Program-made: the position numbers and the translations under genes
NCBI RefSeq assembly: GCF_900120195.1
Contig: NZ_LT635539.1
Location: forward strand, 1,473,257-1,537,256
Direction: 5' to 3'
DNA: 64,000 nucleotides
Origin: Blautia sp. Marseille-P3087
GTDB lineage: Bacteria > Bacillota > Clostridia > Lachnospirales > Lachnospiraceae
Part shown: positions 9,734 to 18,628 of the stretch, piece by piece
Layout of the letters: each line of letters opens with the position of its first letter
Numbering within the stretch: position 1 is the stretch's first letter
The notes under the pieces: model-generated
Databases searched by the model: none
Told to the model about the DNA's origin: nothing
What the model saw: the letters and a program-made list of their open reading frames with translations, nothing else

Positions 9734-11209
9734 TTATTTTTCTGCTCTTTCTTTATCCTCCTGAAGGATTTCTTCGATCAGCACTCTCTCATCCATCGGG
9801 TATTTCTTGCCTTTGATCTCCTGATAATCCTCATGACCTTTTCCTGCAAGAACGATGATATCCCCCGGTTCTCCGTGGTGGATCGCATATGCGATTGCTT
9901 CCTTACGGTCGCAGATCTCGACATATTTGCCGTCTGTCTTTGAAATACCGATCTTAATATCATTGATGATATCCTGCGGCTCCTCATATCTCGGATTATC
10001 GGATGTGATGATCGTCAGATCTGCAAGTCTTCCGGAAACTTCCCCCATCTCATAGCGGCGGGATTTTGCACGGTTTCCTCCACATCCAAACATACATACA
10101 AGACGATGCGGATGATATTCACGAAGTGTCGTCAGAAGGCTCTCCAGTGCCATCGCATTGTGTGCATAATCGATCATCAATGTAAATTCATCAGATACTT
10201 TGATCATCTCGATACGACCTTTTACTTTTGCAACTTTCAGCGCCTTAATGATGTTTTCCTGTGAAACATTAAAATGACGACAGATTGCAATTGCTGTCAG
10301 AGAATTGTAAATGCTGAATTTACCCGGAATGTCGATCTCTACCGGAAACTCCATCAGACCTTTGAGCTGATAGGAAATTCCAAGATAGCCTCTGCCACCT
10401 ACCATATGTGCATCCTCGGCCCGCAGATCTGCCTCCGGAGAAAATCCGTAAGTCTCAAGTGTGCAGGTATGTCCCTCGATGATCCTCTCGAAATGTTCAT
10501 CATCGCGATTGACTATTCCGACTTTGCACTGACGGAGCAGCATGGATTTGCATCTTAAATAATCGTCAAAATCCTTATGCTCATTTGGTCCGATATGGTC
10601 CGGTTCAATGTTTGTAAAAATACCATAGTCAAAAACAAATCCCTGTGTACGGTGAAGCATCAGTCCCTGTGATGAAACCTCCATAACTACACAGTCACAG
10701 CCGGCATCTGCCATCTTGCGAAAATATTCCTGAACCAGATATGATTCCGGTGTCGTATTGTGTGCCGGAATATGCTTATCTCCGATGATTGCCTCGATTG
10801 TTCCAATCAGACCAACTTTATAACCGGCATTTTCCAGAATCGATTTTACCATGTAAGTTGTCGTTGTCTTTCCTTTTGTTCCGGTAATTCCAATAGTTTT
10901 GAGTTCTTTTGCCGGATGACCGAAATATGCCGCAGAAATAAATGCCATCGCATAACGGGTGTCCGCAACTTTGATCACTGTTACATCTGAAGGAGCCTCA
11001 ACTTCTTCTTCAACGATCAGAGTTTTTGCACCTTTTTCGATGACATCCGGTACAAATTTGTGTCCGTCCACAACCGCACCACGGATGCAGATAAACAACG
11101 AATTTTCTTCTACTTTGCGGGAGTCATACACAACGGTAGTGACTTCCTGTCCTGTACTGCCCTGACAGCAGATATATTCCAAACCTTCTAATAGTGTTGA
11201 TACTTTCAT
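9734..11209 (-). CDS. murE: UDP-MurNAc-tripeptide synthetase MurE (meso-DAP type)
   Basis: Cytoplasmic Mur ligase adding the third amino acid of the peptidoglycan stem. It is 491 aa. The ATP loop ITGTKGKTTTTYM is at residues 109-120, HNTTPES is the substrate loop, and IDYAHN and GCGGNRAKSRR lie in the central and C-terminal domains. DNPRYEEP is the DNPR motif of meso-diaminopimelate-adding enzymes; lysine-adding ones differ here. This agrees with dapF in the same window. ATG 11209 follows GAGGAAAAT. It appears to be the first gene of the long minus-strand operon; having murE at the head is less usual than the priA-def-fmt core. Confidence 0.96.
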   Translation of the reverse strand: MKVSTLLEGLEYICCQGSTGQEVTTVVYDSRKVEENSLFICIRGAVVDGHKFVPDVIEKGAKTLIVEEEVEAPSDVTVIKVADTRYAMAFISAAYFGHPAKELKTIGITGTKGKTTTTYMVKSILENAGYKVGLIGTIEAIIGDKHIPAHNTTPESYLVQEYFRKMADAGCDCVVMEVSSQGLMLHRTQGFVFDYGIFTNIEPDHIGPNEHKDFDDYLRCKSMLLRQCKVGIVNRDDEHFERIIEGHTCTLETYGFSPEADLRAEDAHMVGGRGYLGISYQLKGLMEFPVEIDIPGKFSIYNSLTAIAICRHFNVSQENIIKALKVAKVKGRIEMIKVSDEFTLMIDYAHNAMALESLLTTLREYHPHRLVCMFGCGGNRAKSRRYEMGEVSGRLADLTIITSDNPRYEEPQDIINDIKIGISKTDGKYVEICDRKEAIAYAIHHGEPGDIIVLAGKGHEDYQEIKGKKYPMDERVLIEEILQEDKERAEK

Positions 11210-11367
11210 ATTTTCCTCCTCTGCCTCGGGATATATGTGTTATTTACTCCGTTTCTCCCAACGGATATATTCCATTACAGAATAGCACAAGTGCATTCTA
11301 TTTTCAATGCAGCAGATTTTTTTCTTGCCATCTGTCATTTCCGGCTATATAATATATCTGTAAATAA

Positions 11368-11457
11368 AAACAGGGGAGTTGGCCTTAAGCCGGCTGAGAG
11401 GAAACTTCTTCGTTTCGACCCTTAACCTGATTTGGATAATGCCAACGTAGGGATATA
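11368..11457 (+). promoter_or_regulatory. TPP riboswitch (THI element)
   Basis: The conserved thiamine-pyrophosphate aptamer is directly readable: GGCTGAGAGGAAAC (pyrimidine-sensor helix) and the second conserved block ACCTGATTTGGATAATGCC followed by AACGTAGGGA. It lies 120 bases upstream of thiW, with an intrinsic terminator in between, so it should stop transcription of the thi operon when TPP is plentiful. Confidence 0.96.
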
Positions 11458-11513
11458 CCGAATGCCCATAAAGAGTTTCCATCTGGATTTTCTTTTTGAT
11501 ATCAGACAAGTTG

Positions 11514-11543
11514 AGAAGGTACCTGCGCGGTATCTTCTTTTTT
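11514..11543 (+). terminator. Riboswitch-controlled intrinsic terminator
   Basis: AGAAGGTACC pairs with GGTATCTTCT (one G-U pair) around a short loop and is followed by six T. It sits between the TPP aptamer and thiW, which makes it the expression platform. Confidence 0.85.
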
Positions 11544-11579
11544 GTTGCCATCTATCCTCAGGAAAAACAGGAGGTTATT

Positions 11580-12089
11580 ATGAACCAAAATGAAACAACA
11601 TCAACCCAGAAACTTGCCATTGCCGGCGTTCTGACTGCTGCTGCAGTTGCCGGAAGTCTGATCAGCGTCCCGGTTGCCGGAAGCAAGTGCGCCCCTGTCC
11701 AGCACATGGTCAATGTATTTGCCGCCGTCATCCTCGGTCCATGGTGGGGTGTCGGAATCGCATTCTGCGCAAGCCTGATCCGTAATCTTCTCGGCATCGG
11801 AAGCCTGCTTGCTTTCCCGGGAAGTATGTTCGGTGCACTGTGCTGCGGACTGGTATTCCGCCTGACCGGAAAACTTGCTCCTACCTGTGCTGCTGAAGCA
11901 CTCGGAACCGGCATTCTCGGCGGACTTGCCGCATACCCTGTCGCAAAACTGCTTATGGGACTTGCACCGGCTGGATTCACAGTGTACATGCTTCCGTTTT
12001 TTATCTCAACCTTCGCAGGAAGTGTCCTCGCTTTTGTACTGCTTCGCGTTTTTGAAAAAAGCCAGATACTTCATACAGTCAGGAGATAA
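11580..12089 (+). CDS. thiW: ECF transporter S component ThiW (thiazole/thiamine precursor uptake)
   Basis: Small, very hydrophobic protein (169 aa) with about five membrane segments that should bind the thiazole moiety and work with a shared ECF energizing module encoded elsewhere. The core GSKCAPVQHMVNVFAAVILGP followed by WWGVGIAFCASLIRNLLGIG, and later AFPGSMFGA, is typical of ThiW. ATG 11580 has AGGAGG seven bases upstream; an upstream in-frame start would run through the terminator hairpin and is rejected. It is the first gene under the TPP riboswitch, which supports the substrate call. Confidence 0.92.
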   Translation: MNQNETTSTQKLAIAGVLTAAAVAGSLISVPVAGSKCAPVQHMVNVFAAVILGPWWGVGIAFCASLIRNLLGIGSLLAFPGSMFGALCCGLVFRLTGKLAPTCAAEALGTGILGGLAAYPVAKLLMGLAPAGFTVYMLPFFISTFAGSVLAFVLLRVFEKSQILHTVRR

Positions 12090-12092
12090 TCT

Positions 12093-12953
12093 ATGCCGCA
12101 TGTTACTAATATAGAAGTAATTTTTCAAAATATCCGCAGGAAAGCGCCCAAAATCCACTGTCTCACCAATCCGGTGACTATGCAGGATGTTGCCAATCTT
12201 CTTCTGGCCGCTGGCGGAAGTGCCGTTATGGGGCAGGATGACAAAGAAGCGGCAGAGATCACGGGCTTTTGTCAGGGAACTCTCCTGAACACCGGAGTTC
12301 CTGACGATGCAAAAATCAAAGCCTGTATCCATGCCGGAAAAGAAGCCAATGTTCTCGGGCATCCCGTAGTACTGGATCCGGTCGGTGTCGGAGCCAGCAT
12401 CTTTCGTCAGAAAGCTATAAAAAAACTGCTCGATCAGGTATACCCGGATCTGATCCGCTGTAATCAGGAAGAAGCGGCCGTTCTCTGTGCTCTTTTTTCT
12501 GACAGTGTTACTCCCGGCTCCCATGGTGGAGTTGAAAGTGCCCTGCATCTTACCGAATCAGATGTCTGTTCTACTGCAAAGCAAACCGCAAATCTCTTTC
12601 GGACAACTGTTCTGATCACCGGAGCTATGGACGTTGTCTCTGATGGAGAAAACACGCAGCTTCTCACTGGCGGTGATTCCAGAATCTGCCGCATTACAGG
12701 CGGTGGATGCATGCTTTCCGCACTTTGCACTTTATTCCTGTGCACAGCAGATTCACCGTTTGATGCAGCCTGTGCCGCCGGAACTCTCTGGAGAGAGGTC
12801 GCTTATTGTGCCGGACAGCGGACAGATGCCGTCCATGGTGGTATCGGAACTTTCCATACACAGCTTTTTGATGTGCTGGAAAAAAAATTTTTGACACGGA
12901 GACAAATCTATGAAAATCAATGCCAGACAATTAAATTTATATGCTGTCACTGA
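12093..12953 (+). CDS. thiM: Hydroxyethylthiazole kinase
   Basis: Phosphorylates salvaged hydroxyethylthiazole to THZ-P. It is 286 aa. The family start IHCLTNPVTMQDVANLLLAAG, then GVPDDAKIKA, VLDPVGVGAS, CNQEEAAVL and the anion-hole/catalytic loop ITGGGCMLSAL are visible; most ThiM have GTGC where this one has GGGC. AGGAGATAATCT precedes the ATG, 3 bases after thiW. Its 3' end overlaps thiE by 44 bases, and the last ~20 residues run beyond the usual ThiM end, so the overlap may reflect a mutated stop. Confidence 0.93.
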   Translation: MPHVTNIEVIFQNIRRKAPKIHCLTNPVTMQDVANLLLAAGGSAVMGQDDKEAAEITGFCQGTLLNTGVPDDAKIKACIHAGKEANVLGHPVVLDPVGVGASIFRQKAIKKLLDQVYPDLIRCNQEEAAVLCALFSDSVTPGSHGGVESALHLTESDVCSTAKQTANLFRTTVLITGAMDVVSDGENTQLLTGGDSRICRITGGGCMLSALCTLFLCTADSPFDAACAAGTLWREVAYCAGQRTDAVHGGIGTFHTQLFDVLEKKFLTRRQIYENQCQTIKFICCH

Positions 12954-13545
12954 CCGGAGCTGGCTGAAACCAGGTGAAACACTGGTCTCTGTCACAGAAG
13001 AGCTTCTGAAAGCAGGCGTTACCTGTGTACAGCTTCGTGAAAAGCATATGTCCGATGAAGAAATCCTGACAGAAGCATCTCTTCTGAAAGATTTATGTGA
13101 TCGTTATCAGGTTCCTCTGATCATCAATGACCGCCCGGATCTTGCAAAGAAATCCGGTGCTTCCGGTGTTCACGTTGGTCTTTCCGATATGGGCATCCAG
13201 AAAGCACGAAATCTTCTTGGAAAAGATTTCATTATTGGCGGGAGTGCCCATAATGTTGAAGAAGCTCTTGCCGCCGAAGCTGCCGGAGCTGATTATCTCG
13301 GATGCGGTGCCATCTTTGGAAGTACGACCAAAACCAATGTATCACAGCTTCCCATCGAAACCCTGAAAGCGATCTGTCAGGCCGTAAAGATTCCTGTCGT
13401 GGCGATCGGCGGTGTAAACAGTGACAATCTTCCATACCTTGCCGGAAGCGGAATTGCCGGAGCAGCTGTCATCAGCGGACTTTTCAAACCAGCAGACAAA
13501 ACTTCCGCTGTCAGACGTTTGCTCGAACAGCTGAAAACGATATAG
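12910..13545 (+). CDS. thiE: Thiamine-phosphate synthase
   Basis: Joins HMP-PP and THZ-P to thiamine monophosphate. It is 211 aa, a single TIM barrel. Motifs: YAVTDRSW, VTCVQLREKHMSDEE, PLIINDRPDLA, GVHVGLSDM, IIGGSAHNVEEA, GADYLGCGAIFGSTTK and VAIGGVNSDN. The start lies inside the end of thiM with GGAG upstream, so translation is coupled. It receives substrates from ThiD (HMP-PP) and ThiM. Confidence 0.96.
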   Translation: MKINARQLNLYAVTDRSWLKPGETLVSVTEELLKAGVTCVQLREKHMSDEEILTEASLLKDLCDRYQVPLIINDRPDLAKKSGASGVHVGLSDMGIQKARNLLGKDFIIGGSAHNVEEALAAEAAGADYLGCGAIFGSTTKTNVSQLPIETLKAICQAVKIPVVAIGGVNSDNLPYLAGSGIAGAAVISGLFKPADKTSAVRRLLEQLKTI

Positions 13546-13584
13546 CTTTTGAATATATCTAAACATGATAAGGACAAAAACATT

Positions 13585-14370
13585 ATGAAAACTGTATTAA
13601 CAATTGCCGGCAGTGACTGCAGCGGTGGTGCAGGTATCCAGGCCGACATCAAGACAATGATTATGAACGGTGTTTATGCAATGAGCGCGATCACCGCCCT
13701 GACTGCACAGAATACGACCGGTGTTTACGGCATTCAGGAAACATCGTCTGAATTTCTCGATAATCAGCTCGATTGCATTTTTACTGATATTTTTCCGGAT
13801 GCCGTCAAAATCGGAATGCTCTCTTCTTCTGAAATCATGCGACACGTAGCTTCCAAGCTGCGTCAGTATCAGGCCCGCCACATCGTTCTGGATCCCGTCA
13901 TGGTATCTACCAGTGGTCATCGCCTGATGAACAAAGACGCAGAAGAAACTCTCCAGAAAGAGCTTTTTCCACTCGCCGAGGTCATCACCCCAAATATTCC
14001 AGAGGCAGAAGCCCTCACCGGAATGCAGATCACAGATGCCGCTTCTATGGAAAACGCAGCGCGTGCACTTTATGGAACATTCCATGTTTCCGTCCTTCTG
14101 AAAGGCGGACACTGTATTAATGATGCCAACGATCTTCTTTATGCGAACGGACATAGTACCTGGATACATGGTGAACGCGTCGATAATCCAAACACTCACG
14201 GTACCGGCTGCACACTTTCAAGCGCAATTGCCTCGAACCTCGCCAGAGGTTTTTCTCTCGAAGCTTCTGTGCGTCGTTCCAAACAGTATCTCACTGATGC
14301 TCTGAAATCGCAGATGAACCTCGGTCATGGTTCCGGTCCCCTTGATCACACGCTCGGACGAATCAATTAA
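13585..14370 (+). CDS. thiD: HMP/HMP-P kinase ThiD
   Basis: Two-step kinase converting HMP to HMP-PP (261 aa). The start [20 protein letters not shown] is diagnostic, followed by [49 protein letters not shown] and the catalytic [17 protein letters not shown] 13585 has AAGGA about 12 bases upstream; a TTG at 13549 lies only 3 bases after thiE but adds a non-family extension. Part of the riboswitch-controlled operon. Confidence 0.95.
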   Translation: MKTVLTIAGSDCSGGAGIQADIKTMIMNGVYAMSAITALTAQNTTGVYGIQETSSEFLDNQLDCIFTDIFPDAVKIGMLSSSEIMRHVASKLRQYQARHIVLDPVMVSTSGHRLMNKDAEETLQKELFPLAEVITPNIPEAEALTGMQITDAASMENAARALYGTFHVSVLLKGGHCINDANDLLYANGHSTWIHGERVDNPNTHGTGCTLSSAIASNLARGFSLEASVRRSKQYLTDALKSQMNLGHGSGPLDHTLGRIN

Positions 14371-14443
14371 CGATAATCCACCACAGGATTTATCGTCTCT
14401 CAATGCAAACACTTATCATTTACATAAAAGGAGAAAATATTAT

Positions 14444-15754
14444 ATGACAACTTACACAACACAGATGGATGCTGCCCGCAAAGGGATTGTAACTCCGCAG
14501 ATCAAAACCGTTGCAGAAAAAGAACATATGCCGGTTGAGAAATTGATGGAACTGGTCGCAGAAGGCAAAGTTGCGATCTGTGCCAACAAACACCACACCT
14601 GCCTGAATCCAGAAGGTGTCGGCAGCATGCTCCGCACAAAGATCAACGTAAACCTCGGTGTCTCCAGAGACTGCAAGGATTACGATATCGAAATGCAGAA
14701 AGTCATGAAAGCCGTTGATCTCGGTGCAGAAGCAATCATGGACCTTTCCAGTCACGGCAACACACAGCCATTCCGTCAGAAACTTACACACGAATGTCCT
14801 GCCATGATCGGAACCGTTCCGGTGTACGACAGCGTGATCCACTACCAGCGTGATCTCTCTGAACTGACTGCTCATGATTTCATTGATGTCATCCGTCTCC
14901 ACGCTGAAGACGGTGTAGACTTTGTCACACTTCACTGTGGAATTACCAGAAAAACCATCGAACAGATCAAAAAACACAAACGTAAAATGAATATCGTAAG
15001 CCGTGGCGGAAGCCTTGTCTTTGCATGGATGAGCATGACCGGCGAAGAAAACCCGTTCTATGAATATTTCGATGAAATCCTTGATATCTGCGAAGAACAT
15101 GACGTTACTATCTCTCTCGGTGATGCCTGCCGTCCAGGATGTCTGGCTGATGCCACAGATGTCTGCCAAATCGAAGAGCTTGTCCGTCTGGGCGAACTCA
15201 CCAAACGTGCATGGGCTCACAATGTTCAGGTTATGGTTGAAGGTCCGGGACACGTTCCGCTCGATCAGGTTGCTGCAAACATGAAAGTTCAGCAGACCAT
15301 CTGCATGGGTGCTCCTTTCTATGTACTCGGACCTCTTGTTACCGATATCGCACCTGGTTATGACCACATCACGGCTGCCATCGGTGGTGCCGTTGCCGCA
15401 ATGAATGGTGCAGCATTCCTCTGCTATGTCACACCTGCAGAACATCTCGCTCTTCCTAATGTAGAAGACGTAAAACAGGGCATTATTGCTTCAAAAATCG
15501 CTGCACACGCTGCCGATATTGCAAAAGGGATCCCACATGCCAGAGACATTGATGATAAAATGGCAGATGCACGCCGTGTCCTCGACTGGGATGCTCAGTT
15601 TGCATGTGCACTCGATCCGGAAACTGCCAAAGCAATCCGCGATGACCGTCTGCCGGAAGATGACCACAGCGATACCTGCAGCATGTGCGGTAAATTCTGT
15701 GCTGTCCGCAGCATGAATAAAGCACTTGCCGGTGAGCACATCGACATCCTTTAA
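14444..15754 (+). CDS. thiC: Phosphomethylpyrimidine synthase ThiC
   Basis: Radical SAM enzyme rearranging AIR to HMP-P (436 aa, the short form without the long N-terminal domain of proteobacterial ThiC). Visible motifs include [68 protein letters not shown] and [21 protein letters not shown]. The C-terminal cluster motif reads CSMCGKFC, i.e. CX2CX3C rather than the CX2CX4C of E. coli-type enzymes. ATG 14444 follows AAAGGAGAAAATATTAT. It is the last gene of the thi operon; no thiazole-synthesis genes (thiG/H/F/S) are in the window, so the thiazole half seems to be salvaged through ThiW/ThiM. Confidence 0.96.
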   Translation: MTTYTTQMDAARKGIVTPQIKTVAEKEHMPVEKLMELVAEGKVAICANKHHTCLNPEGVGSMLRTKINVNLGVSRDCKDYDIEMQKVMKAVDLGAEAIMDLSSHGNTQPFRQKLTHECPAMIGTVPVYDSVIHYQRDLSELTAHDFIDVIRLHAEDGVDFVTLHCGITRKTIEQIKKHKRKMNIVSRGGSLVFAWMSMTGEENPFYEYFDEILDICEEHDVTISLGDACRPGCLADATDVCQIEELVRLGELTKRAWAHNVQVMVEGPGHVPLDQVAANMKVQQTICMGAPFYVLGPLVTDIAPGYDHITAAIGGAVAAMNGAAFLCYVTPAEHLALPNVEDVKQGIIASKIAAHAADIAKGIPHARDIDDKMADARRVLDWDAQFACALDPETAKAIRDDRLPEDDHSDTCSMCGKFCAVRSMNKALAGEHIDIL

Positions 15755-15785
15755 TTTCTGCTGATAAAGCAAATATTTTAAAATT

Positions 15786-17156
15786 TCACATCCGGCTGCG
15801 GAGCCAACCGACAGCCAGTACAGAACCGGGGATCATAAAAAGCCACAGAAAAGGCTGATATGGATCTCCGGTTTTTGGATGTGTGGATGCCGGCCTGCTC
15901 TCATCCTGCTCACTTCCCATCTCTCCATCAATATCGGCATTTGTTTCTTTCTGTTTTTCTTCTTCCGCTGCTTTTACCTGTATTTCAGATTGTGCAATTT
16001 TTGTCTGCTCCCCTGTTTCCAGAGTCGTCACCGAAACTTCATTGACCAGATTCTGGTCTTCCAGATCTTCCGGCAGTGTCACGACCGCCTCCAGACCGAA
16101 AGCTTCCCCGGGTGCGATCTGCTCAATCTTTGCCTTTGTTTTGGATTTATTCAGTCTGACACCATCTTTTTCCAGAAATCTCACCGGTACATTTCCAAGC
16201 TGAAAACGCTCCGTCGTAACAATTGAATGCAATGTGCGCTCTCCGGTATTTCTGATACAGATCAGAAAACGGATCTCATCCCCCGGAACTGCCATAGAAC
16301 GGTCTGCAGTTTTGGTCACTTCAAATGCAGCCTGCAACGCTTGAATCTGCGTTACAAGCTCTGCATTTTTTACGATTTCTTCTGCTTCTCCTGTATCATT
16401 ATCTCCTGATACTTTACCGGCTGCTGCTGTCAGCGCTAAAGAAACGGCCGTTGTCCTTTCCTCTGGCAGATGCACCGTCAGATACACAATCTTCGTCGCA
16501 CTTGCCTCAAGTTTCTCTATATATGCAGTATTTCCCACTGCATCTTCTGCTCCTTCCGGCCACTCTCCGGACAGACCTTTCTCTGAAAAATTGTAGCTGA
16601 TCCTCAGATCCTTAAGGTCGCATTCCCCTGTGTTTTCGGCAGTTATCGTATATACCAGATCGCTTCCGGCTTTTATCGTATCATCCTCAGCCTGAACTGA
16701 CAGGCTCAGATCTGCCTGTAAATTTGTATCTGTATCACCACTGCTATCAGAAAATGAATCCGCATTTTCATTTTCCGAAAATAGATTGTCTGAAATTTCC
16801 TCTGAATCTTCGCTTCCAATCCGCGGCAATGCATTATCCGGGAGTTCTGCTTCGTCCAGAATTGATTCTACACCCACAGTCTCTGATGCGCCCACAATTT
16901 CCTCTGTTACATTTTCCATTACATTCATTTCGTTCGCTTCACTGACTGTTTCTTTATCTTCTCTCACTGCAGGCTTCTCCGTCCCCGCACTTTGCTTCAT
17001 ACTGTCCCCTGCGTCTATGCACGCCTCTTTCCTCTGCCCTGCCTCCGCCGCATAAACTGACACATCTTTCCAGATATATCCGCTTCCCGCCGACATCCCG
17101 ACAAGGAAAACTGCCATACCTGCCGCCGCTATTTTTCTCATTATTCTGTTTTTCAT
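15786..17156 (-). CDS. Secreted, sortase-anchored surface protein with DUF11-like repeats
   Basis: 456 aa with an N-terminal signal peptide (basic start, hydrophobic IAAAGMAVFLVGMSAGSG, cleavage near VYAAEA). A long acidic Ser/Glu/Asp-rich spacer follows (about residues 40-150). Then come two beta-rich modules resembling DUF11/CARDB repeats (starting near LSLSVQAEDDTIKAGSDLVY and AAFEVTKTADRSMAVPGDEI). The C terminus carries HPKTGD, a hydrophobic stretch and RSRM, which is an LPXTG-like sortase signal with a non-canonical first residues. Probably displayed on the cell wall; the binding partner is unknown. AAAGGAG precedes the ATG. It converges on thiC with only ~30 bases between. Confidence 0.82.
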   Translation of the reverse strand: MKNRIMRKIAAAGMAVFLVGMSAGSGYIWKDVSVYAAEAGQRKEACIDAGDSMKQSAGTEKPAVREDKETVSEANEMNVMENVTEEIVGASETVGVESILDEAELPDNALPRIGSEDSEEISDNLFSENENADSFSDSSGDTDTNLQADLSLSVQAEDDTIKAGSDLVYTITAENTGECDLKDLRISYNFSEKGLSGEWPEGAEDAVGNTAYIEKLEASATKIVYLTVHLPEERTTAVSLALTAAAGKVSGDNDTGEAEEIVKNAELVTQIQALQAAFEVTKTADRSMAVPGDEIRFLICIRNTGERTLHSIVTTERFQLGNVPVRFLEKDGVRLNKSKTKAKIEQIAPGEAFGLEAVVTLPEDLEDQNLVNEVSVTTLETGEQTKIAQSEIQVKAAEEEKQKETNADIDGEMGSEQDESRPASTHPKTGDPYQPFLWLFMIPGSVLAVGWLRSRM

Positions 17157-17563
17157 AAAGAACTCCTTTTCACTTCAAAAAACTTCTGTCAAATAGTTTC
17201 AAATAATAAAACACCGGCATTGTTCCTCAGTCCATAGGCATTTCCCCTTTCACATTGCATTCTTCATGGGATCATTGTCGAAATGACGATTGAAAGTTAT
17301 GAATTTCAAAGAACTGAAATTCAGATAAGCACACTTTAGCACGTTTCGGTCCAGGCTACAAGAGCCTGTAAAAATTAAAGAGTTTCTTTAAATTTTCTTT
17401 AGAAGTTTTATTTTTCTTTTAGATTTAGTACACAGTTTAAACATATTTCCTGCTTATAATAGGTATTGGATAGATGAATAACCACTCTCTATCTCCCCCC
17501 TCAAAAAGTTAAGGAAACAAGCCGCCTGCGTACAGGCGGCTTTTCCTTTGCTCTTTTCATTTT
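17157..17563. other. Intergenic region (407 bases)
   Basis: Holds the promoter side of the surface-protein gene, an 8-base inverted repeat TGAATTTC / GAAATTCA at 17300-17323 (possible operator), a short hairpin AGGCT-ACAAG-AGCCT near 17352-17366, and the candidate small RNA described separately. No protein-coding frame with a ribosome site was seen. Confidence 0.6.
17466..17548 (+). ncRNA. Candidate small RNA with C-rich loop and terminator
   Basis: A TATAAT box at 17455-17460 (no convincing -35) is followed by a short unit: stem GATAGA (17469-17474) with TCTATC (17488-17493), an unpaired CCCCCC tract (17495-17500), an A-rich linker, and a perfect terminator GCCGCCTG-CGTA-CAGGCGGC followed by TTTTCCTTT (17521-17549). 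No frame with a ribosome site fits. A single-stranded C-run is the typical business end of small RNAs that block Shine-Dalgarno sequences. The terminator may also serve the epimerase gene on the other strand, although its T-run there is poor. Confidence 0.4.
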
Positions 17564-18442
17564 TTACTTTTCTATGGTAATGCTCCATGTATTTCTGTAT
17601 TCACAACCACTGTCCAGATGAAGCAGATTCGGCTGTGTCTCCAGATCTTCTGTGATTCCTTTTCGGGATGGCAGAGAACTCCACGGCTCAATGCAGACAT
17701 AGTTTACTTCCATTTTTGGCCAGTGCCAGATTCCGAGATAATTCATATCCTCATAAACCACGCGAATCTTCCGACAGTCTTTTTTGTTCTCAATCATAAG
17801 GCTTTTCGGCATCTCATTCAAAACGATCGCATCTCTGTCAAACAATCCATGCTGCAACGGCAGATAACGATCATCAACAAGCGGCACCGGCACCGTATTT
17901 TCCGTCACAAAACAGTCATCTGACAAAACCACCTGGCTCAACTGCGCATTTTCTCCAAAATCAATGCGATAATCTTCAAATGCCAGTCCATCCGCAATCG
18001 GCACGCAGAATCCCGGATGACCGCCAATACCGAAATACATCGTCTTTATATCTTTATTTCTGACATAATATGTAATCTGAAGCGTATCTTCTATCAGTTT
18101 CCAGCAAATATCCAGTTCAAACAAAAACGGATAACACAGCTCCGTCTCCGGTGTATTCTGAAGCCTGAGAACCAGCTCGTCTTCTTTTTTCTCCACCAGA
18201 TTCATCTCCATATATGGCAAAAATCCATGGATATACATATGATACGTCTTTCCCTGATAACGATACTGTCCGTCCGTCATCCGCCCGATATACGGAAAAA
18301 GATTCGGCCCTCTGTCCGTCCATGAATCCGCATCTCCCTGCCACAGATATTCTTTTCCTTCTGCATCCTGTATAGAACGAAGTTCTCCTCCTTTTGAGGA
18401 AATTTCTACAGATAATTTTGAATTACTGATTTTATAATTCAT
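17564..18442 (-). CDS. Aldose 1-epimerase family protein, LacX-like
   Basis: Cytoplasmic mutarotase-type protein (292 aa) expected to interconvert alpha and beta anomers of a sugar or sugar phosphate. The LacX/YihR-like pattern is visible: GGELRSIQDAEGKEYLWQGD, RGPNLFPYIGRM, the HGFLPYMEMNL segment with the first catalytic His, FGIGGHPGFCVP with the second, and the C-terminal glutamate region LGIWHWP...CIEPW. The sugar cannot be told from sequence, and there are no sugar genes next to it. It stands alone on the minus strand, divergent from carbamate kinase. Confidence 0.85.
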   Translation of the reverse strand: MNYKISNSKLSVEISSKGGELRSIQDAEGKEYLWQGDADSWTDRGPNLFPYIGRMTDGQYRYQGKTYHMYIHGFLPYMEMNLVEKKEDELVLRLQNTPETELCYPFLFELDICWKLIEDTLQITYYVRNKDIKTMYFGIGGHPGFCVPIADGLAFEDYRIDFGENAQLSQVVLSDDCFVTENTVPVPLVDDRYLPLQHGLFDRDAIVLNEMPKSLMIENKKDCRKIRVVYEDMNYLGIWHWPKMEVNYVCIEPWSSLPSRKGITEDLETQPNLLHLDSGCEYRNTWSITIEK

Positions 18443-18540
18443 ACTGCACCCCCTTATTTTCTCTCAGTATAGCACGTACGCCACAAGGTTTCTAGTTACC
18501 TGTGAACAGTAACGGTTTCTATCTTTTTACCTTAATTCCA

Positions 18541-18569
18541 TTGCAATTCCGGTTCCATTCTTTTATAAT
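18541..18569 (+). promoter_or_regulatory. Sigma-A-type promoter of arcC-eutJ
   Basis: TTGCAA (18541-18546), 17-base spacer, TATAAT (18564-18569), about 60 bases before the carbamate kinase start. Confidence 0.75.
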
Positions 18570-18628
18570 AGAAAATTATAGAAAACAGCTTCATTTACAG
18601 CAAAAATGAAAAGAAACGAGGAATCCAT

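Noticed and set aside
15060-15445. Open frames opposite and inside thiC and other well-defined genes
   Set aside because: They are shadows of strong coding regions without start signals.
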